In this document: positions 5,301 to 6,509 of the stretch, one piece after another | Layout: each line of letters starts with the position of its first letter | Position numbering within the stretch: position 1 is the stretch's first letter | NCBI GenBank assembly: GCA_032249055.1 | Contig: JAVVGP010000051.1 | Location: 1 to 6,509 of the forward strand | DNA: 6,509 nt | Source: SCGC-AAA471-B05 sp032249055 | Lineage (GTDB): Archaea > Thermoproteota > Thermoprotei > Gearchaeales > Gearchaeaceae | Direction: 5' to 3' | The notes under the pieces: generated by a model | The model's input: only the letters and a program-made list of their open reading frames with translations | The model's database searches: none | Told to the model about the DNA's origin: nothing | Position numbers and translations under genes: made by a program

Positions 5301-6509
5301 ATAAATTAATAAATATTTTAGAAGATATATTTAGTAAATATTATATTTGTTCTATATGTTTATCAAGATTATTTTATAACTCTTACTCTAAAAAAATAAA
5401 CATAAGTTTAGGAAAAAAATTAAAAAAAGAATTAAAAGAATTTATAATTAAAAATAAAAAAGAAAAAGCTAATATTATAATTAAGAATTTATATAGAAAT
5501 TCTAAGGAATGTATTTTATGTAAAAATTTATTTTTTAAAATTAAAAAAATAATTTTAAATATTATTTATAAAACTCAATTTTATGAATTTAATACTTTTT
5601 ATATCGGAATAAAAGTTCCTTCTAACCTAATTAAAATTGAGGATGAAATTAGAACAAAATATGGAATAACTACTGGTGATTCATTGAAAAGTTTTTTTAA
5701 TAAAGTTTTATGTAGAATTATAAGCAAAAAAACCGGCAAAAAAGTAGATTTCATTAATCCTGATTTAAAGATAATATATGAAATGCAAAATGATTTAATA
5801 GAAATAGAACCTACAAGTTTGTTTATTTATGGCAGATATATAAAGAATAAAAGAGGAATAAGACAAACAAGGGAGTATTGTGATTACTGCAAGGGAGCAG
5901 GCTGTAGCGAATGTAATTATACAGGCTATTCAAATGTACCTTCAATAGAAAATTACATTCTGCCAATTTTTAAAGAAAAATTCAGCGCAGAAGATAGCAT
6001 TTTACATGCAGCTGGAAGAGAAGATATTGATGTAATAACTATTAATACTGGAAGACCTTTTGTGGTAGAAGTAAAAAGACCTTTGAAAAGGAATGTTGAA
6101 TTAAAAAAAATTGAGGAAGAAATAAACAAAAATGCTAAAGGAGATGTTATAGTTAAGGGTCTTAGATATGTGGATAGAGATGTTATGAAAAAAATTAAAG
6201 TTTTATCAAAATATGAAGAAAAAACCTACCTTTTAAGAGTTAAATTTGAAAAACCTGTAAACAAACAGATCCTTGATTTTATAGTTTCTCAATTAAATAA
6301 TAGAGTTATACATCAAAGAACGCCTACAAGGGTATTATATAGAAGAAAAGATATTGTACGATACAAAATGGTTTATTCTGTAGAATATAATCAAATAGAT
6401 AAACAAATTGTAGAGTTTAAGATTAATTGCCAAGGAGGATTATATGTAAAAGAGCTTGCACATGGAGATAATAATAGAACAAATCCCAGCATAGCATCAT
6501 TAGCTAAAA
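5297..6509 (+). CDS. pus10: tRNA pseudouridine(54/55) synthase Pus10, C-terminus cut by window edge
   Basis: The frame opens at the ATGA overlap with srp54 and stays open for 404 codons to the window end; probably only a few tens of residues are missing. Archaeal Pus10 converts U54 and U55 of the tRNA T loop to pseudouridine, acting as the archaeal counterpart of TruB. An N-terminal accessory (THUMP-containing) region has paired cysteines CSIC (18-21) and CILC (72-75), which would bind zinc. A second cluster, CDYC...C-x-x-C (195-206) with TG at 209-210, is the archaeal C-x-x-C-x-G-x-GC-x-x-C-x-x-TG pattern. The catalytic motif AAGREDID (238-245) includes the probable nucleophile Asp243, followed by GRPFVVEVKRP (252-262). 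Near the end, C-x-GGLYVKEL (378-387) and GDNNRT-x-PS (390-398) match the family's C-terminal core. Ile247 stands where I remember an Arg (DVR) in homologues. The first 280 bases are extremely A+T-rich. Ribosome access probably depends on coupling to srp54. Confidence 0.93.
   Translation, partial: MNKLINILEDIFSKYYICSICLSRLFYNSYSKKINISLGKKLKKELKEFIIKNKKEKANIIIKNLYRNSKECILCKNLFFKIKKIILNIIYKTQFYEFNTFYIGIKVPSNLIKIEDEIRTKYGITTGDSLKSFFNKVLCRIISKKTGKKVDFINPDLKIIYEMQNDLIEIEPTSLFIYGRYIKNKRGIRQTREYCDYCKGAGCSECNYTGYSNVPSIENYILPIFKEKFSAEDSILHAAGREDIDVITINTGRPFVVEVKRPLKRNVELKKIEEEINKNAKGDVIVKGLRYVDRDVMKKIKVLSKYEEKTYLLRVKFEKPVNKQILDFIVSQLNNRVIHQRTPTRVLYRRKDIVRYKMVYSVEYNQIDKQIVEFKINCQGGLYVKELAHGDNNRTNPSIASLAK
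5301..5580 (+). other. Extremely A+T-rich segment inside the 5' part of pus10
   Basis: By hand count about 30 of these 280 bases are G or C (about 11 percent), and 5521-5573 has none at all. The frame remains open throughout and the paired Cys codons are kept, so it is coding sequence, not a spacer. The encoded residues are mostly Lys, Asn, Ile, Leu, Phe and Tyr. Confidence 0.85.

Noticed and set aside
1..6509. CRISPR array, insertion sequence, toxin-antitoxin or defence cassette
   Set aside because: I saw no regularly spaced repeats, transposase motifs or paired small ORFs of those types. Apparent repeats are A/T runs.

Overview
The window looks like part of a low-G+C archaeal chromosome. 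The evidence is an archaeal-type SRP54, a Pus10-family tRNA pseudouridine synthase with the archaeal cysteine pattern, a tRNA gene without an encoded CCA end, and A/T-only TATA-like boxes about 26 bases upstream of start codons with no convincing Shine-Dalgarno sequences. That spacing points to leaderless transcription. The very G+C-rich tRNA stems inside an A+T-rich genome suggest a thermophile. From memory, the sugar kinase and SRP54 resemble crenarchaeal (Sulfolobus-like) proteins, so a TACK-group archaeon is a reasonable but unproven guess. The start of a respiratory complex I-type NuoL subunit implies membrane-bound electron transport.

Layout. Bases 1-208 (minus) are the first 69 codons of a NuoL-like antiporter subunit that runs off the left edge. 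Bases 209-317 are a divergent promoter region. Bases 318-1912 (plus) hold a two-gene unit: a SpoIIM-like (DUF95) membrane protein and a BadF/BadG-type sugar kinase that overlap by one base. Bases 1909-3517 (minus) hold thioredoxin reductase followed by a small HAD-superfamily hydrolase. The hydrolase's stop overlaps the kinase's stop. Bases 3518-3672 contain tRNA-Arg(UCG) on the minus strand, packed between two promoters that carry the same 12-base box in opposite orientation. Bases 3673-6509 (plus) form a tightly coupled unit: an unrecognised 106-residue protein, SRP54, and Pus10, joined by ATGA overlaps. Pus10 runs off the right edge and lacks only its C-terminus.

How the genes fit together. 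The right-hand unit is an information-processing and secretion operon: SRP54 targets membrane proteins and Pus10 makes pseudouridines in the tRNA T loop, beside a tRNA gene it could modify. The left-hand genes are housekeeping: respiration, sugar phosphorylation, thioredoxin-based redox. I see no CRISPR array, insertion sequence, integrase, toxin-antitoxin pair or defence cassette, and no previously undescribed system that I can defend. The best leads are the interlocked promoters around the tRNA, an altered residue beside the Pus10 catalytic motif, the extreme A+T content of the 5' end of pus10, U73 in the tRNA, and the unidentified 106-residue protein.
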